Assembly (NCBI RefSeq): GCF_029478665.1
Contig: NZ_JARPQB010000005.1
Coordinates: 51,862-115,861 of the forward strand
Length of the DNA: 64,000 bases
Source: Pseudomonas entomophila
GTDB taxonomy: Bacteria; Pseudomonadota; Gammaproteobacteria; Pseudomonadales; Pseudomonadaceae
Direction: 5' to 3'
In this document: positions 38,503 to 50,513 of the stretch, piece by piece
Position numbering within the stretch: position 1 is the first letter of the stretch
Layout: each line of letters begins with the position of its first letter
Notes under the pieces: model-generated
The model's input: the letters and a program-made list of their open reading frames with translations, nothing else
Database searches by the model: none
What the model was told of the DNA's origin: nothing
Translations under genes and position numbers: made by a program

Positions 38503-38555
38503 ACGCGCCCGGGGCGCCTTGGCAGACATGCCAGGGTGCCCCGGGCGCGTTTTCA
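38503..38555 (+). terminator. Intrinsic terminator of petABC
   Basis: A long stem formed by CGCGCCCGGGGCGCC and GGTGCCCCGGGCGCG, with an inner TGGCA/TGCCA pairing, ends in TTTT. It separates petC from sspA. Confidence 0.88.
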
Positions 38556-38594
38556 TTTAGAGTTTTACAAGCATCCCGTGCGAGGAGGCGCTAC

Positions 38595-39218
38595 ATGGGC
38601 GCAACCAACAGGTTAGCCTGCTATTCCGACCCCGCTGATCATTATTCTCATCGGGTACGCCTCGTGCTCGCGGAGAAAGGCATCACGGTGCAGATCATCG
38701 ATGTCGACCCCAAGCGTCTACCGCCCAAGCTGGTTGAAGTGAACCCCTACGGCAGCCTGCCGACCCTGGTCGATCGAGACCTGGCGTTGTACGAGTCATC
38801 GGTGGTGATGGAGTATCTCGAAGAGCGCTATCCACACCCACCGCTGATGCCGGTCTATCCGGTGGCTCGTGGCAACAGCCGCCTGCTGATGCACCGCATT
38901 CAGCGCGACTGGTGCGCCTTGGCCGATACTGTGCTCGATACCCGAGGCAGTGACGCGGCGCGCGCTCAGGCACGCAAGGAGCTGCGTGAAAGCCTTACGG
39001 GTGTGGCGCCGCTGTTTGGCGAGATGGCCTGCTTCATGAGCGAGGAGCAAAGCCTGGTCGATTGCTGTCTACTGCCCATCCTCTGGCGTTTGCCGGTGAT
39101 GGGTATCGAATTGCCGCGGCAGGCCAAGCCGCTGCTGGATTACATGGAGCGACAGTTCGCCCGCGAGCCTTTCCAGGCGAGCCTGTCCGCTACCGAACGT
39201 GAAATGCGCAAGGTTTAA
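38595..39218 (+). CDS. sspA: Stringent starvation protein A (RNA-polymerase-associated GST-fold protein)
   Basis: SspA binds RNA polymerase and alters transcription during starvation; in Pseudomonas and relatives it also affects virulence genes. The 207-residue protein has the thioredoxin-like GST N-domain ([58 protein letters not shown]) without GST catalytic residues, plus an all-helical C-domain. The ATG at 38595 follows GAGGAGG. It lies 14 bases before sspB. Confidence 0.95.
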   Translation: MGATNRLACYSDPADHYSHRVRLVLAEKGITVQIIDVDPKRLPPKLVEVNPYGSLPTLVDRDLALYESSVVMEYLEERYPHPPLMPVYPVARGNSRLLMHRIQRDWCALADTVLDTRGSDAARAQARKELRESLTGVAPLFGEMACFMSEEQSLVDCCLLPILWRLPVMGIELPRQAKPLLDYMERQFAREPFQASLSATEREMRKV

Positions 39219-39232
39219 AAAAGGAGCCGTTG

Positions 39233-39667
39233 ATGAACTCCAGTCGCCCTTATCTGGTTCGAGCGCTGTACGAGTGGATCGTCGACAACGATTGCACCCC
39301 CCACATGCTGGTCAATGCCGAGTATCCGGCCGTCCAGGTGCCCCAAGGTTTCGCCAGTGATGGCCAGATCGTGCTGAATATCTCCCCCAGCGCCGTGCGC
39401 AGCCTGCACATGGACAACGAGGCGGTGAGCTTCGAGGGGCGCTTCGGTGGCGTGGCCCACACGCTGTACGTACCGATCGGTGCGATCCTGGGTATCTATG
39501 CCCGGGAGAATGGCCAGGGCATGGTCTTCGAGCTCGAGCCGCCGCTCGACGATGAAGATGATCTGCCGGCTGATGAGGGTGTCGAGCCGAATGACGATGG
39601 CCCGCCGGAAGGCGGTGGCCAGCCGCCGCGTCCGAGCGGTCGACCCAGCCTCAAGGTGGTCAAGTAA
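39233..39667 (+). CDS. sspB: ClpXP adaptor SspB
   Basis: SspB delivers ssrA-tagged proteins to ClpXP and tethers to ClpX by its C-terminal tail. The 144-residue protein has the conserved substrate-binding fold (RPYLVRALYEWIVDNDCTPHM, ISPSAVRSLHMDNEAVSFEGRFGG) and a disordered acidic/proline linker ending in the ClpX-binding motif RPSLKVVK. The ATG at 39233 has AGGAG upstream; the preceding TTG is less likely. Confidence 0.96.
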   Translation: MNSSRPYLVRALYEWIVDNDCTPHMLVNAEYPAVQVPQGFASDGQIVLNISPSAVRSLHMDNEAVSFEGRFGGVAHTLYVPIGAILGIYARENGQGMVFELEPPLDDEDDLPADEGVEPNDDGPPEGGGQPPRPSGRPSLKVVK

Positions 39668-39705
39668 CAAAAAAGGCGATCCGGATGGATCGCCTTTTTT
39701 GTTAC
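39664..39705. terminator. Bidirectional terminator between sspB and the YgdI-like lipoprotein gene
   Basis: A perfect 19-bp stem (39664-39682 with 39687-39705) with a GGAT loop and T-runs on both strands. It overlaps the sspB stop codon and serves two convergent genes. Confidence 0.92.
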
Positions 39706-39715
39706 TGCTGTCGGA

Positions 39716-39934
39716 TCACAGGTCCTTGATGCTCTGTACCTGGTCCTTGTTGATGCGGGTCGGCTTGCCGTCCAGTTGCTTGAACTCGTAGAAGCCCGAG
39801 GCGCGGTCGAATTCCGGCGTGTCGGTGGTCTGCAGTTCGCGGCCATCGTTGAGGGTGATCACGCTCGGGGTGGAGCACCCGACCAGGGTGGCGAAAGCGC
39901 CGATGAGCAGGGCGGGCAGCAGAAGCTTCTTCAT
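39716..39934 (-). CDS. Small lipoprotein, YgdI/YgdR (DUF903) family
   Basis: A 72-residue predicted outer-membrane lipoprotein. The signal MKKLLLPALLIGAFATLVGC carries the lipobox LVGC, followed by an SH3-like DUF903 domain (VITLNDGRELQTTDTPEF, ASGFYEFKQLDGKPTRINKD). Family members are abundant in enterobacteria and pseudomonads but have no agreed function. Confidence 0.92.
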   Translation of the reverse strand: MKKLLLPALLIGAFATLVGCSTPSVITLNDGRELQTTDTPEFDRASGFYEFKQLDGKPTRINKDQVQSIKDL

Positions 39935-39960
39935 GAGTGTTTCCTGGGTTTCGAGGGTTG

Positions 39961-40014
39961 TTCGCCGGTAAGGCGGTTCCTGCGCAGGTCTGCAGGGGCC
40001 GCCTTGCCGGCGAA
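39961..40014. repeat. REP-like hairpin after dolP
   Basis: TTCGCCGGTAAGGCGG (39961-39976) pairs with CCGCCTTGCCGGCGAA (39999-40014) with one mismatch. It lies five bases past the dolP stop and may serve as its transcript end. Confidence 0.7.
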
Positions 40015-40018
40015 GGAG

Positions 40019-41274
<1,256 letters not shown>

Positions 41275-41646
41275 TCAGCATTCGAAGGCGTTTTTCAGCC
41301 ATTGAAGCGGTTGCCCCGCGTGCCCCTGGCCCTGCAGGGCGACAACATCGAAGCGGCAGGGTTTTTGGGCCCAGCGGGGTTCGCTCTGCAGGAAAAGGTT
41401 GGCGGCAAGCGTCAGTCGCTGCTGCTTGCGCCCATCGATACTGCCGAGCGCGCCACCAAAGCCCGCGTGCAACCGATAGCGGACTTCGACGAATACTACT
41501 GTATCGGCATCGAGCATGACCAGATCGAGCTCACCACCCTTGCATCGCCAGTTGCGGGCCAGCAGCCGCAAACCCTGCCCTTGAAGATGCTCGAGGGCGT
41601 AGTCTTCGGCAGCCTGGCCGGCGCAGGATGGCGACGCGTCGGGCAT
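41275..41646 (-). CDS. yraN: YraN (UPF0102) nuclease-fold protein
   Basis: YraN proteins have a restriction-endonuclease-like fold of unproven function. The 123-residue product shows the conserved GQAAEDYALEHLQGQGLRLL, the nuclease-like core RCKGGELDLVMLDADTVVFVEVRYR and a C-terminal CRFDVVALQG. The ATG at 41646 overlaps the lpoA stop. A longer upstream frame would overlap lpoA and is rejected. Confidence 0.93.
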   Translation of the reverse strand: MPDASPSCAGQAAEDYALEHLQGQGLRLLARNWRCKGGELDLVMLDADTVVFVEVRYRLHAGFGGALGSIDGRKQQRLTLAANLFLQSEPRWAQKPCRFDVVALQGQGHAGQPLQWLKNAFEC

Positions 41647-43463
41647 CAGCGAGGCGTGTCCGGCAGGCGCTTGACCTGGCCGCCGGAGAACTCGGCCCAG
41701 GGCAGTTGGCGCTCGACGCGCTGGTTGGCGTTCATGCTCAGGCTGCCAGACTGGCCTTCGATACGGTTGCCTGGCAATGCCTTGAGCTGGTCCAGGCGAG
41801 GGGCCAGGCTGTAGGCGTCGACGCCCATGGCGTACAGGCGGCCGAGGCTGCCCGCGGCCTGGGGCCACTGCTGCACCACCTGCTGGCGCAGGCTGTTGGT
41901 GCTGTCGAGCAGCCACGGGGTTTCGCAGAAGCGGATGCCGTTCATGTCGTTGTACTGGTTGACGTCACCGCTGGCGCTGTAGAGGTTCGAGGTGGCGTAG
42001 ACCGGTACGTCGCCGGCGTACTGGAAGTTGAGGGTGGGCTTGATCTGCTGGGCTTGCTGCGGGGTGGCGGCCAGGAAGATGAAATCGATGTCCTGTCGGC
42101 GCGACGGTTGTGCGGCGATGTTGCCGCCCACGGTGCTTTGCAGGCTCTTGGCGCGACCTTCGCTCTGGCGCAGCTGGAACAGTTCGGCGATCTGCTGGGC
42201 CAGGGCGACCGGCTGGGCGATACGTTCGGCGGCGAGCAAGGTGCCACCATTGGCTTCCCAATCCTTGCGGAAGGCAGCAAGTACACGATCACCCCATTCA
42301 CCACTCGGGACCAGCGCAACAGCACGGGCCATGCCGTCGGCGCGGGCACGGCGGGCGACTTCGCGGGCTTCGTCCTCGGCGGCGAGACCGAACTGGAACA
42401 ACTGCGGCGGTGCTTTCTGGCCGGCGTCGGCGTAGTTCAACGCCAGGGTGGTGATGGGCAGTTGCGGATAGGCGGCGAGTTTCTTCACCAGGGGTTTTTC
42501 CAGCGGGCCGACGACCAGTTGCACGCCAGCGGCCTGGGCCTGGCGGTAGAAGTCATCGAGCGAGGTGATGCGCGAGCTGTCGAAAACCTGAACTGCAGGC
42601 ACCGGCTGGCCACCTTGCTGGGCCTGGAAGTGGGCGGCCATGAAACCGTCGCGCAGGGCGCGGGCAACGCCTGCCAGCGGGCCTTCCTGCGGCAGCAGCA
42701 GGGCGATTTTGGTCAGTGGCTGGCTGGCCAGTTCCTTGAGTTTGGTCAGGGCCACCGGCAGTTGTTTCGAGGCAGGGTGGTCAGGGTGTTGCTTGCGCCA
42801 GGCGTCAATGGCCGCCTGCTGCTGTTCCAGGGTGCCTGCGCTCTTGACTGCGAGCGCCAGGCTGGTCCAGCCGGCGAGTGTCGCGTCGCTGGAGGGCTGC
42901 TGCAGTTGTTCGGCGGGCAGCGAGGCGACCAGGGCCCAGATGGCATCATTGTTGGTCGCGGCCGCCTGGGTGTTGAGCAGTGGGGCGAGCAGCACACGCT
43001 GCTGGGCGGCGGCCAGGGCCTGGCCGTCGGCTTCCAGTGCGGCGGCATGCACGCTGTAGGTGCGTGCCTGCTGTTCCTCCGGCAGTTCGCCAGCGCGTTG
43101 CAGGCTCGGGTGGGCGAGGGCGGTGAGGGCGGCCTTGGGCTGGTTGCGGCTCATGGCCAGCTCGGCGGCCAGCGTGGAGGCGAATACTTGCTGGGCGGGT
43201 TTGAGCGAGTCCAGCGGCACCTGTTCGAGAATGCGGGCCGCGCGGGGGAAGTCCTTCTGCTTGTAGGCCAGGTCGGCGGCGCTCAGGCGCAGTAGCGCAG
43301 CGTCTTCGGCCGACTTGCTGGAGGCGGCCTTGTCGAGCAGTTGCTCGATGCTGGCGTCCGGGGTGCGTGGCAGTTCGCCCAGGCTGGATGAGGGCGAGCT
43401 GGCGCAGGCTGCCAGCAGGGCGGCGAGGCAGAGGGCTGTGAACAGCCGCAGGCAAGCGATCAT
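41646..43463 (-). CDS. lpoA: Outer-membrane lipoprotein LpoA, penicillin-binding protein activator
   Basis: LpoA reaches from the outer membrane to stimulate PBP1A-type peptidoglycan synthases. The 605-residue protein has a lipoprotein signal (FTALCLAALLAAC, lipobox LAAC), an N-terminal TPR-like helical domain (about residues 30-260) and a C-terminal periplasmic-binding-protein fold (IALLLPQEGPLAGVARALRDGF, QLVVGPLEKPLVKKLA, DIDFIFLAATPQQAQQIKPT). It is divergent from rsmI and leads lpoA-yraN-diaA-dolP. P. aeruginosa also uses an unrelated LpoP, so the partner PBP here is not certain. Confidence 0.92.
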   Translation of the reverse strand: MIACLRLFTALCLAALLAACASSPSSSLGELPRTPDASIEQLLDKAASSKSAEDAALLRLSAADLAYKQKDFPRAARILEQVPLDSLKPAQQVFASTLAAELAMSRNQPKAALTALAHPSLQRAGELPEEQQARTYSVHAAALEADGQALAAAQQRVLLAPLLNTQAAATNNDAIWALVASLPAEQLQQPSSDATLAGWTSLALAVKSAGTLEQQQAAIDAWRKQHPDHPASKQLPVALTKLKELASQPLTKIALLLPQEGPLAGVARALRDGFMAAHFQAQQGGQPVPAVQVFDSSRITSLDDFYRQAQAAGVQLVVGPLEKPLVKKLAAYPQLPITTLALNYADAGQKAPPQLFQFGLAAEDEAREVARRARADGMARAVALVPSGEWGDRVLAAFRKDWEANGGTLLAAERIAQPVALAQQIAELFQLRQSEGRAKSLQSTVGGNIAAQPSRRQDIDFIFLAATPQQAQQIKPTLNFQYAGDVPVYATSNLYSASGDVNQYNDMNGIRFCETPWLLDSTNSLRQQVVQQWPQAAGSLGRLYAMGVDAYSLAPRLDQLKALPGNRIEGQSGSLSMNANQRVERQLPWAEFSGGQVKRLPDTPR

Positions 43464-43650
43464 GTAAAGGTCCTGTTACTCGATCAAGTTGGCCGACAAT
43501 TGTACCCAAGCGGCGGTCTGGGCGCGATCTTGCCGATGCGGAACCTTCACTATAGGTGGCGACAGCCGGGTGAGAAGTGAAGTTCGTTGCGCCCTGTTAC
43601 CGGTGCTCGGGCTACAATGGCGCCTTTGATCCGAAATGCAGGTGTGCGCA

Positions 43651-44526
43651 GTGACTGATGTTGCAGGGGCTTCGAAATCCACCATGGGAACGCTGTATGT
43701 GGTCGCCACGCCCATCGGCAACCTCGACGACATGAGCGCCAGGGCGTTGAAGGTGCTGGCCGATGTCAGCCTGATCGCCGCGGAGGACACTCGCCACTCG
43801 GTGCGCCTGCTCCAGCATTTCGGTATCGACACACCATTGGCGGCCTGCCATGAGCACAACGAGCGCGACGAAGGCGGTCGCTTCATCACCCGGTTGCTGG
43901 CCGGTGACGATGTGGCGCTGGTGTCCGATGCCGGCACGCCGCTGATTTCCGACCCTGGCTATCACCTGGTGCGCCAGGCGCGGGCGGCGGGTGTACAGGT
44001 GGTGCCGGTGCCAGGCGCGTGTGCGCTGATCGCGGCGTTGTCGGCGGCGGGGCTGCCGTCGGATCGGTTCATCTTCGAAGGGTTCCTGCCGGCCAAGACA
44101 GCAGGGCGTCGGGCACGCCTGGAGCAAGTGAAGGAAGAGCCCCGGACCCTGATCTTCTATGAGGCACCCCATCGTATCCTCGAATGCCTGGAGGACATGG
44201 AGGCGGTGTTCGGTGATGAGCGCCCGGCGGTGCTGGCGCGTGAAATCACCAAGACTTTCGAGACGCTCAAGGGCCTGCCGCTGGCAGAACTGCGTGCCTT
44301 CGTGCAGGGCGATAGCAATCAGCAGCGTGGTGAGTGCGTGGTGCTGGTGGCGGGTTGGAGCGCGCCTGAGGGTGAGCAGGCTATCAGCAGCGAGGCGCAG
44401 CGCGTTCTGGATCTGCTGTTGGGAGAGATGCCGTTGAAGAAGGCTGCTGCATTGGCGGCCGAGATCACGGGGGTGCGCAAGAATCTGCTCTATCAGCTGG
44501 CGTTGGATAAACAGAAACTCAGCTGA
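43651..44526 (+). CDS. rsmI: 16S rRNA 2'-O-ribose C1402 methyltransferase RsmI
   Basis: RsmI methylates the ribose of C1402 in 16S rRNA using S-adenosylmethionine. The 291-residue protein has MGTLYVVATPIGNLDDMSAR, AEDTRHSVRLLQHFGI, LVSDAGTPLISDPGY and FEGFLPAKTAGRRARL, all typical of the tetrapyrrole-methylase-fold RsmI. The likely start is GTG at 43651 with AGGTG upstream; ATGs at 43636 and 43684 are alternatives. It is divergent from lpoA, as in E. coli. Confidence 0.95.
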   Translation: MTDVAGASKSTMGTLYVVATPIGNLDDMSARALKVLADVSLIAAEDTRHSVRLLQHFGIDTPLAACHEHNERDEGGRFITRLLAGDDVALVSDAGTPLISDPGYHLVRQARAAGVQVVPVPGACALIAALSAAGLPSDRFIFEGFLPAKTAGRRARLEQVKEEPRTLIFYEAPHRILECLEDMEAVFGDERPAVLAREITKTFETLKGLPLAELRAFVQGDSNQQRGECVVLVAGWSAPEGEQAISSEAQRVLDLLLGEMPLKKAAALAAEITGVRKNLLYQLALDKQKLS

Positions 44527-44900
44527 TCTGGGGCTTTCGAGGTGTTCGACGGTCAAGTTGTGGGGGTAATGGGATCGAGCGCCGCCCGCGCGGCGCATCG
44601 CGGATGAATCCGCTCCTACATTGGTTGCAACGTGCCGCACCTGTCAGGCCATGGTTGTCAGCCTTAAAGCCACGTGTTGCCGACAATGCGATCACCGATG
44701 CCCTCCCAGGCATGACTGGCCCGAAACAAACGTGTAGGAGCGGATTCATCCGCGATGCGCCGCGCGGGCGGCGCTCGATCTCGAGAGCGCTGCAAGGCTG
44801 TCGCCGAACGCCTGGCCGCCATCACGCGATTGATGCCTCTGCGGCCAAGGAATCGACCGGGGTCGCAGTGATGGCCTAATGATATTGTTTGTTACATCGC
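44527..44900. other. Gap between rsmI and rnpB promoter
   Basis: Apart from the extended REP pair I see no gene here. The 112 bases between the REP arms and the 120 bases after the second arm contain only short open frames without family features or ribosome sites. Confidence 0.6.
44573..44780. repeat. Perfect 48-bp inverted repeat, extended REP pair
   Basis: Arms at 44573-44620 and 44733-44780 are exact reverse complements over 48 bases and enclose 112 bases. The core is the GCGGATTCATCCGC REP type extended by GATCGAGCGCCGCCCGCG. It is the longest perfect repeat I see in the window. Confidence 0.92.
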
Positions 44901-44929
44901 TTGTTCTTGAGCGCGCCTGCCGGTAATCT
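44901..44929 (+). promoter_or_regulatory. Predicted promoter of rnpB
   Basis: TTGTTC, 17 bases, TAATCT, placing the transcription start at about 44937-44939, where the RNase P RNA begins. Confidence 0.65.
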
Positions 44930-44938
44930 TGTCGGCGG

Positions 44939-45300
44939 AGAGTCGATCGGACAGTCGCTGCCGTCTTTTGTTCCGCAAGAGGCGGGGGAGGAAAGTCCGG
45001 GCTCCATAGGGCAGAGTGCCAGGTAACGCCTGGGAGGCGCGAGCCTACGGAAAGTGCCACAGAAAACAACCGCCTAAGCGCTTCGGCGCCGGTAAGGGTG
45101 AAAAGGTGCGGTAAGAGCGCACCGCGCGACTGGCAACAGTTCGTGGCTAGGTAAACCCCACTCGGAGCAAGACCAAATAGGGTTCCATACGGCGTGGCCC
45201 GCGTCGGAACCGGGTAGGTTGCTAGAGGCGTCCAGTGATGGCCGTCGTAGAGGAATGACTGTCCTCGACAAAACCCGGCTTACAGATCGACTCTCCACCC
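44939..45300 (+). ncRNA. rnpB: RNase P RNA, bacterial type A
   Basis: This is the catalytic RNA that trims tRNA 5' ends with the RnpA protein. The ends AGAGTCGATCGGACAGTCGC and CAGATCGACTCTCC pair as helix P1. The universal core is present: GAGGAAAGTCCGGGCTCC (44990-45007), GGTAAGGGTGAAAAGGTGCGGTAAGAGCGCACC split over 45090-45122, GTAAACCCC (45152-45160), and near the 3' end AGAGGAATGACTGTC. Length of about 360 bases fits the A type. The exact 3' end is estimated. Confidence 0.95.
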
Positions 45301-45501
45301 CTCCCTTCCTGCTTGATTCGATAGCAGAAGCGCCTTGGTAATACCGAAAAAATCTTACTCTTAATAAATCACTTTAACTCTGCGCTCTATCCGCTTGAGT
45401 GGATTTGATTTTTCTCGTCAGTTTTTCTCTTTCACACTCCTTTCACCTTCCAATGTTGCGCTAAATCGCCGTCCTGTAAGGGTTTTCCTTATGAACGTGC
45501 C
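45301..45501. other. AT-rich gap upstream of the dcw promoter
   Basis: About 200 bases, clearly richer in A and T than the rest, lie between rnpB and the mraZ promoter. I see no gene and no strong rnpB terminator in them. Confidence 0.5.
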
Positions 45502-45531
45502 TTGACGGTGTGGCGGGCGGATTCCTATAGT
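45502..45531 (+). promoter_or_regulatory. Predicted sigma-70 promoter of the dcw cluster (mraZ promoter)
   Basis: TTGACG, 18 bases, TATAGT. Transcription should start near 45538, about 70 bases before the mraZ GTG. It is the obvious main promoter for the long mraZ-ftsZ run. Confidence 0.8.
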
Positions 45532-45539
45532 GTGCGCAA

Positions 45540-45574
45540 GTGGCAGAAAGTGGGATGAAGTGGGTTTTCTGGCA
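45540..45574 (+). promoter_or_regulatory. MraZ binding box
   Basis: Direct repeats GTGGC (45540), GTGGG (45550) and GTGGG (45560) recur every 10 bases, with a degenerate TGGCA at 45570. MraZ is known to bind GTGGG-type direct repeats with 5-base spacers upstream of its own gene. The box starts at the predicted transcription start, which fits autorepression. Confidence 0.8.
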
Positions 45575-45606
45575 CAAAAAAGCTAACATTGTGGGGAATC
45601 GCAGCC

Positions 45607-46062
45607 GTGTTCCGCGGAGCCAACGCCGTCAGCCTCGATGCCAAGGGTCGTCTCGCCATGCCGAGCCGGTACCGTGACGAGCTCGATTCGCGCTGCAATG
45701 GTCAGTTGATCGTGACCATCGACGCTGTTGACCCCTGCTTGTGTGTTTATCCCCTCGATGAGTGGGAGCAGATAGAAGCCAAGTTGCGCGCCTTGCCGTC
45801 GTTGCGTGAGGAAAACCGTCGCCTGCAGCGTTTGCTGATCGGTAATGCGGTTGACCTGGAGCTCGACGGCAGTGGGCGTTTCCTGGTGCCGCCCCGCCTG
45901 CGCGAGTACGCCAAGCTCGACAAGAAGGCGATGCTGGTGGGGCAACTGAACAAATTCCAGCTGTGGGACGAGGATGCCTGGAACGCGGTTTCGGCAGCCG
46001 ACCTTGCAGCTATTCAACAACCGGGCGCCATGCCCGATGATTTGCGTGACCTGATCCTGTGA
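45607..46062 (+). CDS. mraZ: Transcriptional regulator MraZ
   Basis: MraZ is a ring-forming AbrB/SpoVT-like DNA-binding protein that represses the dcw cluster. The 151-residue protein contains two SpoVT-AbrB-like halves: [26 protein letters not shown] and [21 protein letters not shown] chose the GTG at 45607, which gives the usual MFRGAN N-terminus, over TTG/GTG codons six positions earlier. Its stop overlaps the rsmH GTG (GTGA). Confidence 0.95.
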   Translation: MFRGANAVSLDAKGRLAMPSRYRDELDSRCNGQLIVTIDAVDPCLCVYPLDEWEQIEAKLRALPSLREENRRLQRLLIGNAVDLELDGSGRFLVPPRLREYAKLDKKAMLVGQLNKFQLWDEDAWNAVSAADLAAIQQPGAMPDDLRDLIL

Positions 46063-47002
46063 CCATAGATAGCGGCTTCAACCACATCACCGTCCTCCTC
46101 GACGAAGCCGTCGAGGCATTGGCCCTGCGCGCCGACGGTTGCTATCTGGACGGCACCTTCGGGCGTGGCGGCCACAGCCGCCTCATCCTCAGCAAGCTCG
46201 GGCCGCAAGGGCGGCTGCTGGGGTTCGACAAGGATCCACAGGCGATTGCCACAGGGCAAGCGCTGGCGGCCGAAGACGGCCGCTTTGTCATTGTGCAGCG
46301 CAGCTTTGCCGAGCTGGGCGCCGAGGTCGCGGGGCGTGATCTGGCCGGCAAGGTCAGCGGCATCCTGCTCGACCTCGGGGTGTCGTCGCCACAGCTGGAT
46401 GACCCGGAGCGTGGCTTCAGCTTCCTCAATGACGGCCCGCTCGACATGCGCATGAACCCGAACCAGGGCATCAGCGCCGCCGAGTTCATCGCCACCGCGC
46501 CTGTGGAAGAAATCGCCCGGGTGTTCAAGGAATATGGCGAAGAGCGTTTTGCCGGGCGCATGGCCCGTGCGGTAGTGGAGCGTCGTGAAAAGCAACCGTT
46601 CACCCGCACTGCGGACCTGGCCGAGGTGCTCAAGGTCGCCAACCCTGCCTGGGAAAAGGGCAAGAACCCGGCGACCCGTGCGTTTCAGGGCCTGCGCATC
46701 CACGTCAACAACGAGCTGGGCGATCTCGAGGCCGGTCTTGAAGCGGCGCTCGATGCGCTGGAGGTCGGCGGGCGTCTGGCGGTGATCAGCTTCCATTCCC
46801 TTGAAGACCGCATCGTCAAGCTGTTCATGCGCAAGCTGGTCAAGGGCGAGGCGGACAACCTGCCGCGCAACCTGCCGGTGCAGCACAAGACTTTCGAGCC
46901 GAAGATCAAGCTCATCGGCAAGGCGCAATTCGCCTCCGAGGCCGAGCTCAAGGCCAACCCGCGGTCGCGCAGCGCCGTGATGCGGGTGGCGGAGAAGCTG
47001 CG

Positions 47003-47006
<4 letters not shown>
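46059..47006 (+). CDS. rsmH: 16S rRNA m4C1402 methyltransferase RsmH (MraW)
   Basis: RsmH methylates N4 of C1402 in 16S rRNA, the same nucleotide whose ribose is methylated by RsmI, also encoded in this window. The 315-residue protein has [19 protein letters not shown], the SAM-binding [34 protein letters not shown] and [17 protein letters not shown]. It starts at GTG inside the mraZ stop and overlaps ftsL by four bases. Confidence 0.96.
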
Positions 47007-49025
<2,019 letters not shown>

Positions 49026-49026
<1 letters not shown>

Positions 49027-50513
49027 TGACGATGCCATTGAGCAAACTGTTTGCCCATGCCAGCCGCGATCCGCTGATCCGCGAGCTGACGCTGGACAGC
49101 CGCGCTGTGCGTCCGGGCGATCTGTTCCTGGCTGTGCCTGGCGCCAAGGTCGACGGCCGCGCCCATATCGCCGACGCCCTGGCCCGTGGCGCCGCCGCGG
49201 TAGCCTACGAAGAGCAAGGTGCCAGCGTACTGCCGATCACCGACGCGCCGCTGATCCCGGTCAAGGGTTTGATCGGCCAGCTGTCGCAGATTGCCGGGCG
49301 CTTCTATGGTGAGCCGAGCCGCCAGCTGAACCTGGTGGGCGTCACCGGTACCAATGGCAAGACCAGTGTCACCCAGCTGCTGGCCCAGGCTCTCGATGCC
49401 CTCGGCCAGCGTTGCGGCCTGATCGGCACCCTGGGTACCGGCTTCTATGGCGAGCTGCAGAGTGGTCGCTTGACCACCCCGGACCCGATTGCCGTGCAGG
49501 CGACGCTCAACGACCTGAAGAAGGGCGGCGCCAAGGCTGTGGCCATGGAAGTGTCCTCTCATGCCCTGGAGCAGGGGCGCGTGGCTGCGCTGGAATTCGA
49601 CATTGCGGTGATGACCAACCTGTCCCGCGACCACCTCGACTACCACGGCAGCATGGAGGCCTACGAGGCCGCCAAGGCCAAGCTGTTCGCCTGGCCGAGC
49701 CTGCGTTGCCAGGTGGTCAACCTGGACGATGCGTTTGGCCGCCGCCTGGCTGATGATTTTGCCCGTCGCCCCAGCAGCGATCACAGCGAGACCCGGCTGC
49801 TCAGCTACAGCCTGGAAAACCCGGACGCCTCGCTGTTCTGTCGCGAAGCCAGCTTCAATGACGATGGTGTGCGCGCCACCCTGGTCACCGCCCAGGGCGA
49901 GCGTACCCTGCGCAGTCAACTGCTGGGTCGCTTCAACTTGAGCAACATGCTCGCCGCCGTGGCAGCACTGCTGGCGCTGGATTACTCGCTGGACGAGATC
50001 CTCAAGGTCACCCCGCAACTGCAGGGCCCGGTGGGCCGCATGCAGCGCCTGGGTGGCGGCGACAAACCCTTGGTGGTGGTCGATTACGCGCACACGCCAG
50101 ATGCACTGGAAAAAGTCCTCGAAGCCTTGCGCCCGCATGCCCACGGCCAGTTGCAGTGCCTGTTCGGCTGCGGTGGCGACCGTGACAGCGGCAAGCGTCC
50201 GCTGATGGCGGCAGTGGCCGAGCGCCTGGCCGATCGTGTGCTGGTCACCGACGACAACCCGCGTACCGAAGACCCGCTGCGCATCTTCGATGACATTCGC
50301 CCTGGTTTCGCCAAGCCCGCCGACGTCGAGTTCGTCGCCGGCCGTGGCGAGGCCATTGCCCACCTGATCGCCACTGCCGCTGCCGACGATGTCATTGTCC
50401 TGGCCGGCAAGGGCCATGAGGATTACCAGGAGATCAATGGCGAGCGCCATGACTTCTCCGACCTGGTCGAAGCCGAGAAGGCCCTTGCAGCCTGGGAGGC
50501 TCCACATGCTTAA
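49026..50513 (+). CDS. murE: UDP-MurNAc-tripeptide synthetase MurE
   Basis: MurE adds meso-diaminopimelate to UDP-MurNAc-L-Ala-D-Glu. The 495-residue Mur ligase has the P-loop GVTGTNGKTSVTQLL, a carbamylated-lysine region (MEAYEAAKAKLF) and the DNPR motif in TDDNPRTEDPL, which marks meso-Dap specificity. I chose the ATG at 49026 overlapping the ftsI stop; TTG at 49023 and ATG at 49032 are alternatives. It overlaps murF by eight bases. Confidence 0.96.

Noticed and set aside
44604..44879. A 91-codon frame across the extended REP pair before rnpB
   Set aside because: Largely translated REP arm sequence; the same peptide appears wherever this REP subtype is read, so it is not a gene.
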